Below the pieces are notes generated by a model, which was not told where the DNA came from, did not search any database, and saw nothing but the letters and a program-made list of their open reading frames with translations. Positions 35,829 through 44,664 of a stretch of DNA of 61,394 nt are shown here, one piece after another. The translations under genes were made by a program, and so were the position numbers. Position 1 is the first letter of the stretch, and the number at the start of each line of letters is the position of its first letter. The DNA is from Pelagibacterales bacterium MED-G42 (lineage in GTDB: Bacteria > Pseudomonadota > Alphaproteobacteria > Pelagibacterales > Pelagibacteraceae): positions 1 through 61,394 of the forward strand of contig NTJL01000003.1 in the NCBI GenBank assembly GCA_002457485.1, given 5' to 3'.

Positions 35829-35850
35829 TAATCTACTAATCACTAGATTA
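35829..35850. promoter_or_regulatory. Inverted repeat upstream of bioY, possible operator
   Basis: Perfect 7-bp arms TAATCTA / TAGATTA separated by 8 bp lie 30 bp before the bioY start in the polA-bioY divergent spacer. It could be a regulator site or only a chance repeat in AT-rich DNA. It does not match the compact palindrome known for the BioR biotin regulator. Confidence 0.3.
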
Positions 35851-35879
35851 TATTAACAATTAGGAGTATTATTTGTTTA

Positions 35880-36431
35880 ATGGAATTAACAAAAAATCTC
35901 ACACAATCCAAAATAATTAAATCATTCTTAACTATAGTGCTTGGTTCAATAGCTTTAACTATTTCTGCAAAAATAAAAATTCCTTTTTACCCTGTACCAA
36001 TGACAATGCAAACTTTTGTAGTTTTATTTTTAGGAATTAGTTTAGGGTATAAAATTGGATTAGCTTCTATTGCATTATATTTATTTGAAGGAATATTAGG
36101 TTTACCAGTGTTTTCAAATTCTCCAGAAAAAGGTGTTGGACTGCTATATTTCACTGGCCCAACTATGGGATATTTAATTGGATTTTTAACTGCATGCTTT
36201 TTAGCATCAAAGATTAAACTTACAGATAGTTTTATACTTATATTAAGTAAACTGGTACTTGCGACTTCAACTATATATATTTTAGGATTATTATGGTTAG
36301 GAACATTAATTGGATGGGACAAACCTATTTTTGTATTGGGGGCTAAACCATTTCTTTTAGCAGAAATTTGTAAAATTCTAATATTAGCAATTTTAACAAA
36401 ACAAATCTTTAAAATTAGAAAACTTATCTAG
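35880..36431 (+). CDS. bioY: BioY biotin transporter (S component)
   Basis: A 183-aa membrane protein with about six helices. Family motifs are KIPFYPVPMTMQTFVVLFLG near the start, GLASIALYLFEGILGLPVFS, and FTGPTMGYLIGFL. BioY binds biotin and works alone or with an energy-coupling module. No ecfA/ecfT genes are adjacent, so it may act alone or with a module encoded elsewhere. An AGGAG sits 13 nt before the ATG, a long spacing. It overlaps the convergent regulator gene by 8 nt. Confidence 0.93.
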   Translation: MELTKNLTQSKIIKSFLTIVLGSIALTISAKIKIPFYPVPMTMQTFVVLFLGISLGYKIGLASIALYLFEGILGLPVFSNSPEKGVGLLYFTGPTMGYLIGFLTACFLASKIKLTDSFILILSKLVLATSTIYILGLLWLGTLIGWDKPIFVLGAKPFLLAEICKILILAILTKQIFKIRKLI

Positions 36432-36987
36432 GTGATCTTTTAGAAAGAATCCTTTGAAGAGTTCTTCTGTGCATTTTTAATCTTCTCGCAGTTTCTGAAA
36501 CATTTCGATTACAAAGCTCAAATACTCTGTGTATATGTTCCCATTTTACTCTATCTGCTGACATTGGATTTTCAGGTGGTGCTGCCTTTTTTTCAGGATC
36601 TGCTAATAAAGCTTTTTCTACATCCTCAGCATCAGCTGGTTTAGCTAAATAATCAATTGCACCCTCTTTTATTGCAGCAACTGCAGTGGGTATATTGCCA
36701 TAACCAGTTAGCATTATTATTCTGCTATCATGATTATTTGATTGAATTTGTTTTACAACTTCTAATCCATTCCCATCTCCAAGTCTTAAATCGACAACTG
36801 CAAAACCAGGTTTTTTTGCCTTAACAGACTCAACACCTTTTTGTACACTCTCAGCTTGAAAAACTTCAAAACCCTTTTTTTCCATAGCTCTAGCTAATCT
36901 TTCTCTAAATGGATTGTCATCATCCACTATCAAAAGTGATTTATTATCAAAATCATTGATGTTTTTGAGTATAGGTTGTTCTTTCAT
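36424..36987 (-). CDS. regA: RegA/PrrA/ActR-type response regulator
   Basis: A 187-aa two-domain regulator. The receiver has Asp66 in FAVVDLRLGDGNG and the switch Lys in DYLAKPA. A short Pro-rich linker (about 130-140) leads to a Fis-type helix-turn-helix (about 146-187, VFELCNRNVSETARRLKMHRRTLQRIL). This length and HTH are diagnostic of the RegA/PrrA redox regulators of alphaproteobacteria. The usual partner kinase RegB is not in this window. Confidence 0.92.
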   Translation of the reverse strand: MKEQPILKNINDFDNKSLLIVDDDNPFRERLARAMEKKGFEVFQAESVQKGVESVKAKKPGFAVVDLRLGDGNGLEVVKQIQSNNHDSRIIMLTGYGNIPTAVAAIKEGAIDYLAKPADAEDVEKALLADPEKKAAPPENPMSADRVKWEHIHRVFELCNRNVSETARRLKMHRRTLQRILSKRSPR

Positions 36988-37134
36988 ATGATTAATATGG
37001 ATACTAATTAATATAAATCAATAGCTATTATTTACTTTACTTTGTCAATCTATGGGCTTATCAGGGGATGAATTTGAAAGTTTTTTACAAGTAAAAAGCT
37101 TTTTTTTATTAAATTTTTTTTGGAGGCATTTTAT

Positions 37135-38319
37135 ATGCAAAAATTTAAAACAGTTGAAGAGTTAGTAAATCAACTTAAACCTGAAAAACCTGTATACTGT
37201 ATCAGGAAAAATTCTATCAAATCAGCTGTAAAGTATTTTTTAAAGAATTTTCCAGGTAAAATATTATACGCAATAAAAACTAACCCTCACCCCTTAATAA
37301 TTAAAAATATTATTGAGAGTGGGATACAGCAATTCGATGTTGCTTCGATTGAAGAAATTAAAGTTATAAGAGATTTTAGTAAAACTGCAAAATGTTCATA
37401 CATGCACACTGTCAAAAGTAGAGAAAGTATTAAAGAAGCTTACTTTAAATATGGAGTTAAAACTTTTTCATTAGACACTAAAGACGAATTAATCAAAATA
37501 ATTGAGTGTACTAATAAAGCTAAAGATTTAGAATTATTTGTAAGGGTATCAGTATCTAACGAGCACGCAGAAATAGACTTGTCTAAAAAATTTGGTGCTT
37601 TAACATCAGAAGCTACCGGTTTGTTTAGACTAGTAAAACAATATGCAAAAAAAACAGGCTTAAGTTTTCATGTTGGTTCACAATGTATGCATCCTATCTC
37701 TTATTCAAAAGGTATATGCGAAATCTCAAATATAATAAAAAAAACAAAAATTATTCCTGACTATATTAATGTAGGTGGTGGATTTCCTACGATTTATCCT
37801 GACTTAATTCCACAAAGTTTAGATAATTATTTCAATGAAATAAAAAAAAGTTTAAAAAATTTAAAAATTGAAAAATTACCAGAAATTATTTGTGAGCCTG
37901 GAAGAGCTTTAGTTGCAGAAAGTGGCTCTACTATTGTGAGAGTAAACTTGAGAAAAAAACAAAAACTTTATATTAATGATGGAACATACGGAACACTATT
38001 TGATGCTGGAACTCCCAATATTGTCTTTCCATCAAAAATGATTAAAGACAATACTAACAAAATTATTTCAAAAAAATTATCAGCTTTTGATTTTTTTGGT
38101 CCAACTTGTGATAGTATGGACTACATGAAAGGACCCTTTCTTCTTCCAAATAATATCAAAGAAAACGATTATATTGAACTTGGACAGCTTGGTGCTTACG
38201 GATTAACATTTCGAACCCAGTTTAATGGATATTATTCAAATGAGATTTTTGAATTAGAAGACAAACCAATAATGACAATGTATGATAAAAATATCAACAA
38301 AGCTAATTTAGTTGCTTAA
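37135..38319 (+). CDS. PLP-dependent ornithine/lysine decarboxylase (alanine-racemase fold)
   Basis: A 394-aa fold-type III decarboxylase making putrescine (and perhaps cadaverine). PLP Lys48 is in YAIKTNPHP, the phosphate loop is YINVGGGFP, CEPGRALVAES follows, and catalytic Cys325 is in FGPTCDSMD, as in ornithine decarboxylases. An in-frame TTG at 37120 is possible, but GGAGG at 37122-37126 lies 8 nt before this ATG and inside the longer version, so the ATG is chosen. It is coupled to the next gene by a TAATG overlap. Confidence 0.92.
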   Translation: MQKFKTVEELVNQLKPEKPVYCIRKNSIKSAVKYFLKNFPGKILYAIKTNPHPLIIKNIIESGIQQFDVASIEEIKVIRDFSKTAKCSYMHTVKSRESIKEAYFKYGVKTFSLDTKDELIKIIECTNKAKDLELFVRVSVSNEHAEIDLSKKFGALTSEATGLFRLVKQYAKKTGLSFHVGSQCMHPISYSKGICEISNIIKKTKIIPDYINVGGGFPTIYPDLIPQSLDNYFNEIKKSLKNLKIEKLPEIICEPGRALVAESGSTIVRVNLRKKQKLYINDGTYGTLFDAGTPNIVFPSKMIKDNTNKIISKKLSAFDFFGPTCDSMDYMKGPFLLPNNIKENDYIELGQLGAYGLTFRTQFNGYYSNEIFELEDKPIMTMYDKNINKANLVA

Positions 38320-39362
38320 TGTCAGATCAAAAAAACTTTGGTCACAATAGTAAAAAAGATTTTTTAAAAAAACCTGTAGAACATATAGATATTACATCTT
38401 TTGATGCTCAAAAGATAATTTCCTCTATGGAAAAGATGTCATTTGTCTCAAGAGAAACTGCAAACGCAGCAAATATTTTTAATCAAATGCTAAAAGATAA
38501 AGAATGTACAATATTTTTAACTTTAGCAGGCTCAACATCAGCTGCTGGGTGTATGAATATTTATAAAGATTTAGTAAAATTCAACATGGTAGATGCAATA
38601 GTTGCTACAGGAGCCTCTATAATTGACATGGATTTTTTTGAGGCATTAGGTTTTAAACATTATCAGGGTTCACAGTTTCAGGATGATATGGAATTGAGAA
38701 AAAATTACATTGATAGAATTTATGATACTTATATTGATGAAGAGGAATTGCAGGAATGTGATAAAAAAATATGTGAAATAGCAGATACATTAGAGCCAAG
38801 AAGTTATACATCCAGGGAATTTATTTATGAAATGGGCAAATATTTAAAAAAATATTCTAAGAAAAAAGACTCTTTAATTGAAACAGCTTATGACAATAAT
38901 GTGCCCATATTTTGTCCAGCATTTACAGATTCTAGTGCTGGTTTTGGGTTGGTAATTCATCAAGAAAATAATCCAAAAAAACATATGACTATTGACTCTG
39001 TAAGAGAATTTAGAGAATTAACCGAAATTAAAATTCAATCAAAAGGATCAGGCCTATTTATGATTGGTGGTGGAGTTCCAAAAAATTTTATTCAAGATAC
39101 TGTTATATGTGCTGAACTGCTTGGAAAGGAAGTTGATATGCACAAATATGCTGTTCAGATTACTGTTGCTGACTCTAGAGATGGTGCCTGTAGTAGCTCT
39201 ACACTTAAAGAAGCTAGTTCTTGGGGAAAAGTGGATATAACTAAAGAACAAATGGTTTTTGCTGAAGCAACTAGTGTTTTACCTTTAATTGCAAGTGATG
39301 CATATCATAAAGGTGAATGGAAAAATAGAGATAGAAAAAATTTTTCAAAAATATTCAAATAA
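38319..39362 (+). CDS. Deoxyhypusine-synthase-like protein (probable homospermidine-type synthase)
   Basis: A 347-aa NAD-dependent aminobutyl transferase homologue. Conserved pieces are LAGSTSAAG, VDAIVATGASIIDMDFFEALG, ALGFKHYQGS, CPAFTDSSAG and the catalytic-lysine motif SSWGKVD (Lys304). True deoxyhypusine synthases modify eIF5A, which bacteria lack. Bacterial homologues are thought to transfer the aminobutyl group to putrescine or another amine. Immediate coupling to an ornithine decarboxylase supports a polyamine role, probably homospermidine, but this is inference. Confidence 0.88.
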   Translation: MSDQKNFGHNSKKDFLKKPVEHIDITSFDAQKIISSMEKMSFVSRETANAANIFNQMLKDKECTIFLTLAGSTSAAGCMNIYKDLVKFNMVDAIVATGASIIDMDFFEALGFKHYQGSQFQDDMELRKNYIDRIYDTYIDEEELQECDKKICEIADTLEPRSYTSREFIYEMGKYLKKYSKKKDSLIETAYDNNVPIFCPAFTDSSAGFGLVIHQENNPKKHMTIDSVREFRELTEIKIQSKGSGLFMIGGGVPKNFIQDTVICAELLGKEVDMHKYAVQITVADSRDGACSSSTLKEASSWGKVDITKEQMVFAEATSVLPLIASDAYHKGEWKNRDRKNFSKIFK

Positions 39363-39374
39363 AAATATTTAAAA

Positions 39375-40157
39375 ATGAAAATTCCAATATATCAAGTTGA
39401 CGCTTTTACATCTGAAGTGTTTAAAGGAAATCCTGCAGCAGTGTGTCCTCTAAAAGAATGGTTACCTGATGAGGTCATGCAAAAAATAGCACAAGAAAAT
39501 AATTTATCCGAAACTGCTTTTTTTATTAATAAAAATGATTCATTTGATATTCGTTGGTTTACTCCAATATCTGAACTAGATTTGGCAGGACATCCTACTC
39601 TTGCTACAGCTCACGTAATTATAGAAGAATTAAATCTCAAATTTGATAAAATTATTTTCAAAACTAAAATTGGTGATAATTTAATTGTTTCTAAAAATAA
39701 AAATTTATTAATAATGAATTTTCCCTCTAGACCACCAAAAATATATAATAATATTGAATTAATTTCAGAAGCCCTCAGAAAAAGACCTTTGGCACTTTTT
39801 CGTCATAGAGATGCTGTTGCTATTTTTAAAAATGAGGATGATATAAAATCTATTAATCCTGATATGGAAAAATTAAAAGAATTAGATTGCCCCGCAGTGA
39901 TAGTCACCGCGCCAGGAAATAAAGTTGATTTCGTTTCAAGAAATTTTGCCCCAAAATTAGGGATACCTGAAGATCCAGTAACTGGATCAGCTCACTGTGA
40001 ATTAATTCCATACTGGTCGAAAGTTCTCAACAAAAAAGAGTTGTTTGCAAATCAAATTTCTGAAAGAGGAGGAAAACTTTATTGTACTCATAATGGAGAT
40101 AGAGTTACAATAGGTGGTGATGCAGTGACTTTTTTAAGAGGTGAAATAGAAATATAA
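39375..40157 (+). CDS. PhzF-family isomerase-like protein
   Basis: A 260-aa protein of the PhzF/diaminopimelate-epimerase fold. It begins IPIYQVDAFTSEVFKGNPAAVC, with acid/base Glu46 in NNLSETAFF, and continues with RWFTPISELDLAGHPTLATAH and EDPVTGSAHCEL. Most bacterial PhzF proteins outside phenazine clusters have no known substrate. It lies 12 bp after the DHS-like gene and before the ureohydrolase, so it is probably part of the same transcript. Confidence 0.92.
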   Translation: MKIPIYQVDAFTSEVFKGNPAAVCPLKEWLPDEVMQKIAQENNLSETAFFINKNDSFDIRWFTPISELDLAGHPTLATAHVIIEELNLKFDKIIFKTKIGDNLIVSKNKNLLIMNFPSRPPKIYNNIELISEALRKRPLALFRHRDAVAIFKNEDDIKSINPDMEKLKELDCPAVIVTAPGNKVDFVSRNFAPKLGIPEDPVTGSAHCELIPYWSKVLNKKELFANQISERGGKLYCTHNGDRVTIGGDAVTFLRGEIEI

Positions 40158-40172
40158 ATAATAGGATAAAAA

Positions 40173-41048
40173 GTGAAATATCTCTCAAATAAAAACGGTT
40201 TTTTAGGAGTTGATAATAGATTCAAATTTAAAGAAAAAGTTATAATAGTACCATTTGGACTAGAGAAGACTGTAAGTTATGGAAGAGGAACTAAAAATGG
40301 ACCAAAAGAAATTATCAAAGCTTCGCATCAAGTAGAGCTCTATGATGAAGAATTAAAATGTGAACCATATAAAAAAATTGGAATCAAAACTTTAAAACCA
40401 TTTAAAATAGATAAAAATATTAAAAAGGCACTTAATAAAATGTCTAAAATAAACCAAGAGATTTTAGATAAGAAGCTTTTTCCAATGACATTTGGTGGAG
40501 AACATTCAATAACTCCTGGGTGTATTGAGCCATTTACCAAAAAATATAAAAATATTTGTCTTTTACATTTTGATGCACATGCAGATTTACGTCAAAGTTA
40601 CAATGGAGAAAAATTTTCACATGCATCTGCTATTAGAAGATGTCTAGATTATCCAAATGTTTCCGTAATTTCTTTTGGCATAAGAAATATTTCAGAAAGT
40701 GAAATTCCTTTTTTAAAAAAAAATTCTTCAAGAATAAATATTTTTTGGGCAAAAGATAAAAAAAAATGGAACTTTGATAAATTCAAAAAATTAATAAATA
40801 ATAAAACTGTTTATCTTACTTTTGATGTCGATGGTCTAGACTCAAGTATTATGCCTGCAACTGGGACTCCAGAACCTGGTGGTTTATTATGGGATGAGAC
40901 ATTAGATATTATAAAGATGGCTACAAAAAATTCTAAAATTGTTGGAGCTGATATTAATGAACTTTCTCCTATAAAAGGATTTAACTCATATAACTTCCTA
41001 ATAGCAAAGTTAGCTTATAAGATATTATCTTACAAATTTTTATACTAA
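40173..41048 (+). CDS. speB: Agmatinase/ureohydrolase family enzyme
   Basis: A 291-aa binuclear manganese hydrolase. Metal ligands are H111 (GGEHSIT), D134, H136 and D138 (HFDAHADLR), and D218 and D220 (TFDVDGLDSS). MPATGTPEPGG after the last motif fits agmatinase better than arginase, giving putrescine plus urea; guanidinobutyrase is an alternative. The start is GTG, with AGGA 7 nt upstream. Last gene of the polyamine run; the next gene is convergent 2 bp away. Confidence 0.88.
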   Translation: MKYLSNKNGFLGVDNRFKFKEKVIIVPFGLEKTVSYGRGTKNGPKEIIKASHQVELYDEELKCEPYKKIGIKTLKPFKIDKNIKKALNKMSKINQEILDKKLFPMTFGGEHSITPGCIEPFTKKYKNICLLHFDAHADLRQSYNGEKFSHASAIRRCLDYPNVSVISFGIRNISESEIPFLKKNSSRINIFWAKDKKKWNFDKFKKLINNKTVYLTFDVDGLDSSIMPATGTPEPGGLLWDETLDIIKMATKNSKIVGADINELSPIKGFNSYNFLIAKLAYKILSYKFLY

Positions 41049-41050
41049 AT

Positions 41051-41599
41051 TTAAATTGGTTTTAATGTACCTAACAAGAATCTAAAAGGTATTAACATCA
41101 TAATGGCTACGAATATTTTTACCGCCAAATCACCTAATGATAACGTAACCCAAGGTATGCCTGTTGCATAAAAAGCGATTGAAAAAAATAAAAAAGTATC
41201 AACAGTAGATCCAATAAATGAAGAAGTCAGTGGTGCTATAAACCATCTTTTGCTTCGTAATCGATCAAAAATTTGAACATCTAAAAGTTGAGCAACTAAA
41301 AAAGCTGTTCCTGATCCAACTGCTATTCTCACTGAAATTAGATCTGCAAAACTAGTTGAAAATAAAAGAGTAAAACTAACACCTATTACAAATCCAATAT
41401 AAACAATTTTTCTTGCTATAAGTTTGCCATAAGATCTATTTGCCAAATCAGTAATCAAGAATGCAACTGGGTAACTAAAGGCGCCATAAGTTAATATTTC
41501 TTCTAATCCATAATAATTGATTGGGAACTGAACTAAATAATTAGATGATAAAACGATCAAACCCATTAAAAATGAGAGTATTAAAAACGATCTATTCAT
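41051..41599 (-). CDS. VUT-family queuosine precursor transporter (YhhQ-like)
   Basis: A 182-aa membrane protein with five or six helices. Typical motifs are YGAFSYPVAFLITDLANRSYGKLIARKIVYIG and, later, SSFIGSTVDTFLFFSIAFY. The family imports queuosine precursors (preQ0/preQ1 or queuine) for tRNA modification. It shares one base with the stop of rpmB (TAATG), so it is translated by coupling to a ribosomal-protein gene. Confidence 0.9.
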   Translation of the reverse strand: MNRSFLILSFLMGLIVLSSNYLVQFPINYYGLEEILTYGAFSYPVAFLITDLANRSYGKLIARKIVYIGFVIGVSFTLLFSTSFADLISVRIAVGSGTAFLVAQLLDVQIFDRLRSKRWFIAPLTSSFIGSTVDTFLFFSIAFYATGIPWVTLSLGDLAVKIFVAIMMLIPFRFLLGTLKPI

Positions 41600-41910
41600 T
41601 ATGCAGATTTTGCTACTGGTTTCTTTTTAAATGGAGATTTAATTAAGATGCCTTTTTTTAATTTTTTAAGTCTTGGTGATAAATTTTTATTTTTAACTAC
41701 TTTTAAATATTCATCAAAACTTCCCTTTTTATCAACTGATCTTACACCAGCGTTGCTAACAGTTAATTTTAAACTTCTTTTCATTAACTCACTGGTAAAC
41801 TTAACTTTCTTAAGATTGGGTAAAAATCTTCTTTTAGTCTTGTTGTTAGCATGGCTAACATTATGACCCTTCATTGGGATTTTACCGGTTAATTCACATT
41901 TTTTTGACAT
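41599..41910 (-). CDS. rpmB: 50S ribosomal protein L28
   Basis: A 103-aa ribosomal protein, [33 protein letters not shown] being the diagnostic N-terminus, and a C-terminal basic extension ([18 protein letters not shown]) longer than the 77-aa E. coli form, as usual in alphaproteobacteria. It is third in the run lysK-pyrD-rpmB-VUT, with a 61-bp gap before it that may hold its own promoter. Confidence 0.97.
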   Translation of the reverse strand: MSKKCELTGKIPMKGHNVSHANNKTKRRFLPNLKKVKFTSELMKRSLKLTVSNAGVRSVDKKGSFDEYLKVVKNKNLSPRLKKLKKGILIKSPFKKKPVAKSA

Positions 41911-41971
41911 AATAACAGTGCCTATATAAGGCGAGATAATGAATGCGTCAAGTTTATTAGATTTAAGATAG

Positions 41972-43015
41972 TTATTTATTTCCTATAATTTCAGTATAAT
42001 TTTTCACTCCATCTCTTAATAATAAATCTTTTAGATCTTTTTTTATAATACCAGCAATATTTGGACCTTTAAAAACCATTCCAGTGTAAAGTTGAATTAA
42101 ATCAGCACCAGCCAGAAATTTATCATAAGCTGCTTTCCCAGAATCAACACCTCCAACGCCTATTATTTTTATTTTACCATTTAATATTTTATAAAATTTA
42201 TTAATTAAAATATTTGATTTTATTTCTATAGGTTTTCCAGATAATCCACCTTTTTGGTGTTTTTGAATATCCTTTAGATCATTTCTAGACGACTCTGAAG
42301 TATTTGAAACTATAATCATTTTTATTTGATTTTCTAATAGAATTTCAGAAATTAAATTAATTTGATTTTCATCTATATCTGGTGAAATTTTTACAGCGAT
42401 TGGAACCTTTGATTTTAAATTATCTTTTTCTCTTAGGATAGATTTAAGCAATTCCTGTAATTTAGTCTCTTCATGAAAATTTCTTAAATTTTCAGTATTT
42501 GGTGATGAAATATTTATTGTTATATAATCTGCAACTTGATGAAAGGTTTTTAATCCAACTAAATAATCATTTAATCTATCAACAGAGTCTTTATTAGGAC
42601 CAATATTTATTCCAAGCAATCCTAACTTCTTATTAGACTGGATTCTATCTAAAACAGTATCAGCTCCATGATTGTTAAAACCCAATCTATTAATTAAAGC
42701 TTGATCTTCAACAAGTCTAAAAACCCTTGGTTTAGAGTTTCCGTATTGCTTTAGAGGTGTGATGGTACCAACTTCAACAAATCCAAAACCAAGTCTAAAT
42801 AAAGGATTATATACTTCTGCATTTTTATCAAAACCTGCTGCCATTCCAATAGGATTATCTAATTCTTTACCGAAAATTTTAGTCTTAAAAATTGGATCAT
42901 TATTATTTTCATCAAATATATTTGAAACTAAGTTAAATTTTAGTGACTGAATTGCTAAATTATGTGCTTTCTCTGGATCTATTTTAAATAATAAAGGTCT
43001 TAGTTTTGAAAACAT
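41972..43015 (-). CDS. pyrD: Dihydroorotate dehydrogenase (quinone), class 2
   Basis: A 347-aa FMN enzyme of pyrimidine synthesis, bound to the inner membrane through its N-terminal helices and passing electrons to quinone. [17 protein letters not shown] [49 protein letters not shown] (catalytic Ser) and [10 protein letters not shown] are visible. The N-terminal extension before the barrel marks class 2. It is coupled to lysK by a TAATG overlap. Confidence 0.97.
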   Translation of the reverse strand: MFSKLRPLLFKIDPEKAHNLAIQSLKFNLVSNIFDENNNDPIFKTKIFGKELDNPIGMAAGFDKNAEVYNPLFRLGFGFVEVGTITPLKQYGNSKPRVFRLVEDQALINRLGFNNHGADTVLDRIQSNKKLGLLGINIGPNKDSVDRLNDYLVGLKTFHQVADYITINISSPNTENLRNFHEETKLQELLKSILREKDNLKSKVPIAVKISPDIDENQINLISEILLENQIKMIIVSNTSESSRNDLKDIQKHQKGGLSGKPIEIKSNILINKFYKILNGKIKIIGVGGVDSGKAAYDKFLAGADLIQLYTGMVFKGPNIAGIIKKDLKDLLLRDGVKNYTEIIGNK

Positions 43016-44577
43016 TATTTTAATTTATTAATTAATAGCTCTTTTGTCTCATTAACGCCAAAAAAACTTATAAAAAACCCCATACGTGGCCCATTTTCAT
43101 CACCAAAAATTACCTCATAAATCAACTTAAACCAATCTCTCAAATTTTCAGCATACCCATTTTCTTTACCAGTTGAATAAATTAGTGTTTGAATTTCTTC
43201 TGGTGACATATCGTCATTACATTTTTCTAAAGTTTGTACTAAGGCCTTAAGAGCAGATTTTTCTGACTCATTTGGTTTTTTATATTTTTTTTGAGCTTTT
43301 ATTACATCATTAAAATATTTAATAGCATAACCAACTAATCCATCAAAAATTGGAAAATTTTTCTCAGAAATATCTTGTTTATATTTCTTTACAAATTTCC
43401 ATAATAATTCTTTAGTATCTGCATTGCTCGTCTCAACTAAATTTAATAACATTGAAAATGTCATTACCATATCTTCTTTGGGAACTTCCCCATTGTGAAC
43501 ATGCCAAACAGGATTCATTAATAATTGTAATTCATTTTGTTTCTTTGATTTTTCAATAGAATCTAGATAATCATCTACAGCTTTTGGCACTATTTCCCTA
43601 TAAAGTTTTTTTGCCCTTTTAGGATTTTGGTACATATATAATGACAAACTCTCAGGAGAAGCATATTCTAACCATTGATCTATAGTGATACCGTTACCTT
43701 TTGACTTAGAAATTTTTTCACCTTTTTCATCTAAAAATAATTCATATGCAAATCCAGATGGATTTTTTTTTCCAATTAAATTAATAATTTTTGTAGATAA
43801 TATTGCACTTTCAATTAAATCTTTACCATACATCTCAAAATCAACTTCAAGAGCGTACCATCTCATTGCCCAATCAACTTTCCATTGTAATTTACAATTC
43901 CCGTCTAAAATACTTGCCTCTAATTTCTTTCCCTTATTATCGAAAACAATTGTAAATTTTTTCTTATTAATCTCTAAAACAGGTATTTCTAATACTCTTC
44001 CCGTATCAGGACAAATTGGCAAAAATGGACTATACGTTTGTTGTCGCTCTTTTCCTAATGTAGGAATTATAATGCTCATTATTCCATCATAATTATCTAA
44101 GATAATTTTCAATGTAGGATTAAAGAAACCTTTTTTATAGAGTGATGTTGAGCTTTTAAAATTATATTTAAATTGAAAACTATCCAAAAAATTTTTTAAC
44201 ATTTCGTTATTGTGTTCTCCAAAGCTATCAAATTTTTCAAAAGGATCTGGAACTTTAGTTAACGGTTTGTGAAGATTTTCATTTAATAATTGTTGATTTG
44301 GAACATTATCTGGCACTTTTCTTAAACCGTCCATATCATCAGAAAATGTTATTATCTCTGTTGGAAATTCAGTTAATTGATTTAAAGCGTTAACTAACAT
44401 TGAAGTTCTGGCTACTTCTCCAAAGGTCCCTATATGAGGTAATCCACTGGGTCCATAACCCGTTTGAAGAGTAATCCTCCCTTTTTTTTCAATAAACGAT
44501 TTTCTTTCTCGAAGCAATTTTTTAGCTTCCACAAAAGGCCATGCACTTGTTTTGTCTAAATTTTCTTTTTTAATCAC
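43015..44577 (-). CDS. lysK: Class I lysyl-tRNA synthetase
   Basis: A 520-aa aminoacyl-tRNA synthetase charging tRNA-Lys. HIGH-type motif PHIGT (47-51) in GPSGLPHIGTFGEVAR and KMSKS-type KISKSKGNG mark class I, unlike the class II LysS of most bacteria. Class I LysRS is common in archaea and alphaproteobacteria. It is the first gene of the minus-strand run lysK-pyrD-rpmB, divergent from trkH (87 bp). Confidence 0.97.
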   Translation of the reverse strand: MIKKENLDKTSAWPFVEAKKLLRERKSFIEKKGRITLQTGYGPSGLPHIGTFGEVARTSMLVNALNQLTEFPTEIITFSDDMDGLRKVPDNVPNQQLLNENLHKPLTKVPDPFEKFDSFGEHNNEMLKNFLDSFQFKYNFKSSTSLYKKGFFNPTLKIILDNYDGIMSIIIPTLGKERQQTYSPFLPICPDTGRVLEIPVLEINKKKFTIVFDNKGKKLEASILDGNCKLQWKVDWAMRWYALEVDFEMYGKDLIESAILSTKIINLIGKKNPSGFAYELFLDEKGEKISKSKGNGITIDQWLEYASPESLSLYMYQNPKRAKKLYREIVPKAVDDYLDSIEKSKKQNELQLLMNPVWHVHNGEVPKEDMVMTFSMLLNLVETSNADTKELLWKFVKKYKQDISEKNFPIFDGLVGYAIKYFNDVIKAQKKYKKPNESEKSALKALVQTLEKCNDDMSPEEIQTLIYSTGKENGYAENLRDWFKLIYEVIFGDENGPRMGFFISFFGVNETKELLINKLK

Positions 44578-44664
44578 AAATATTCTTATAAAATCTTAAA
44601 TTAGCGAATTTAATAATTCTTATAGAGTTGAAATTTATTTACCATAAAATAATGTTCTTTCAAA

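Noticed and set aside
37095..37120. AAAAAGCTTTTTTT before the decarboxylase gene as an intrinsic terminator
   Set aside because: The palindrome is short and AT-only apart from one GC step, and no gene upstream on this strand needs terminating there.
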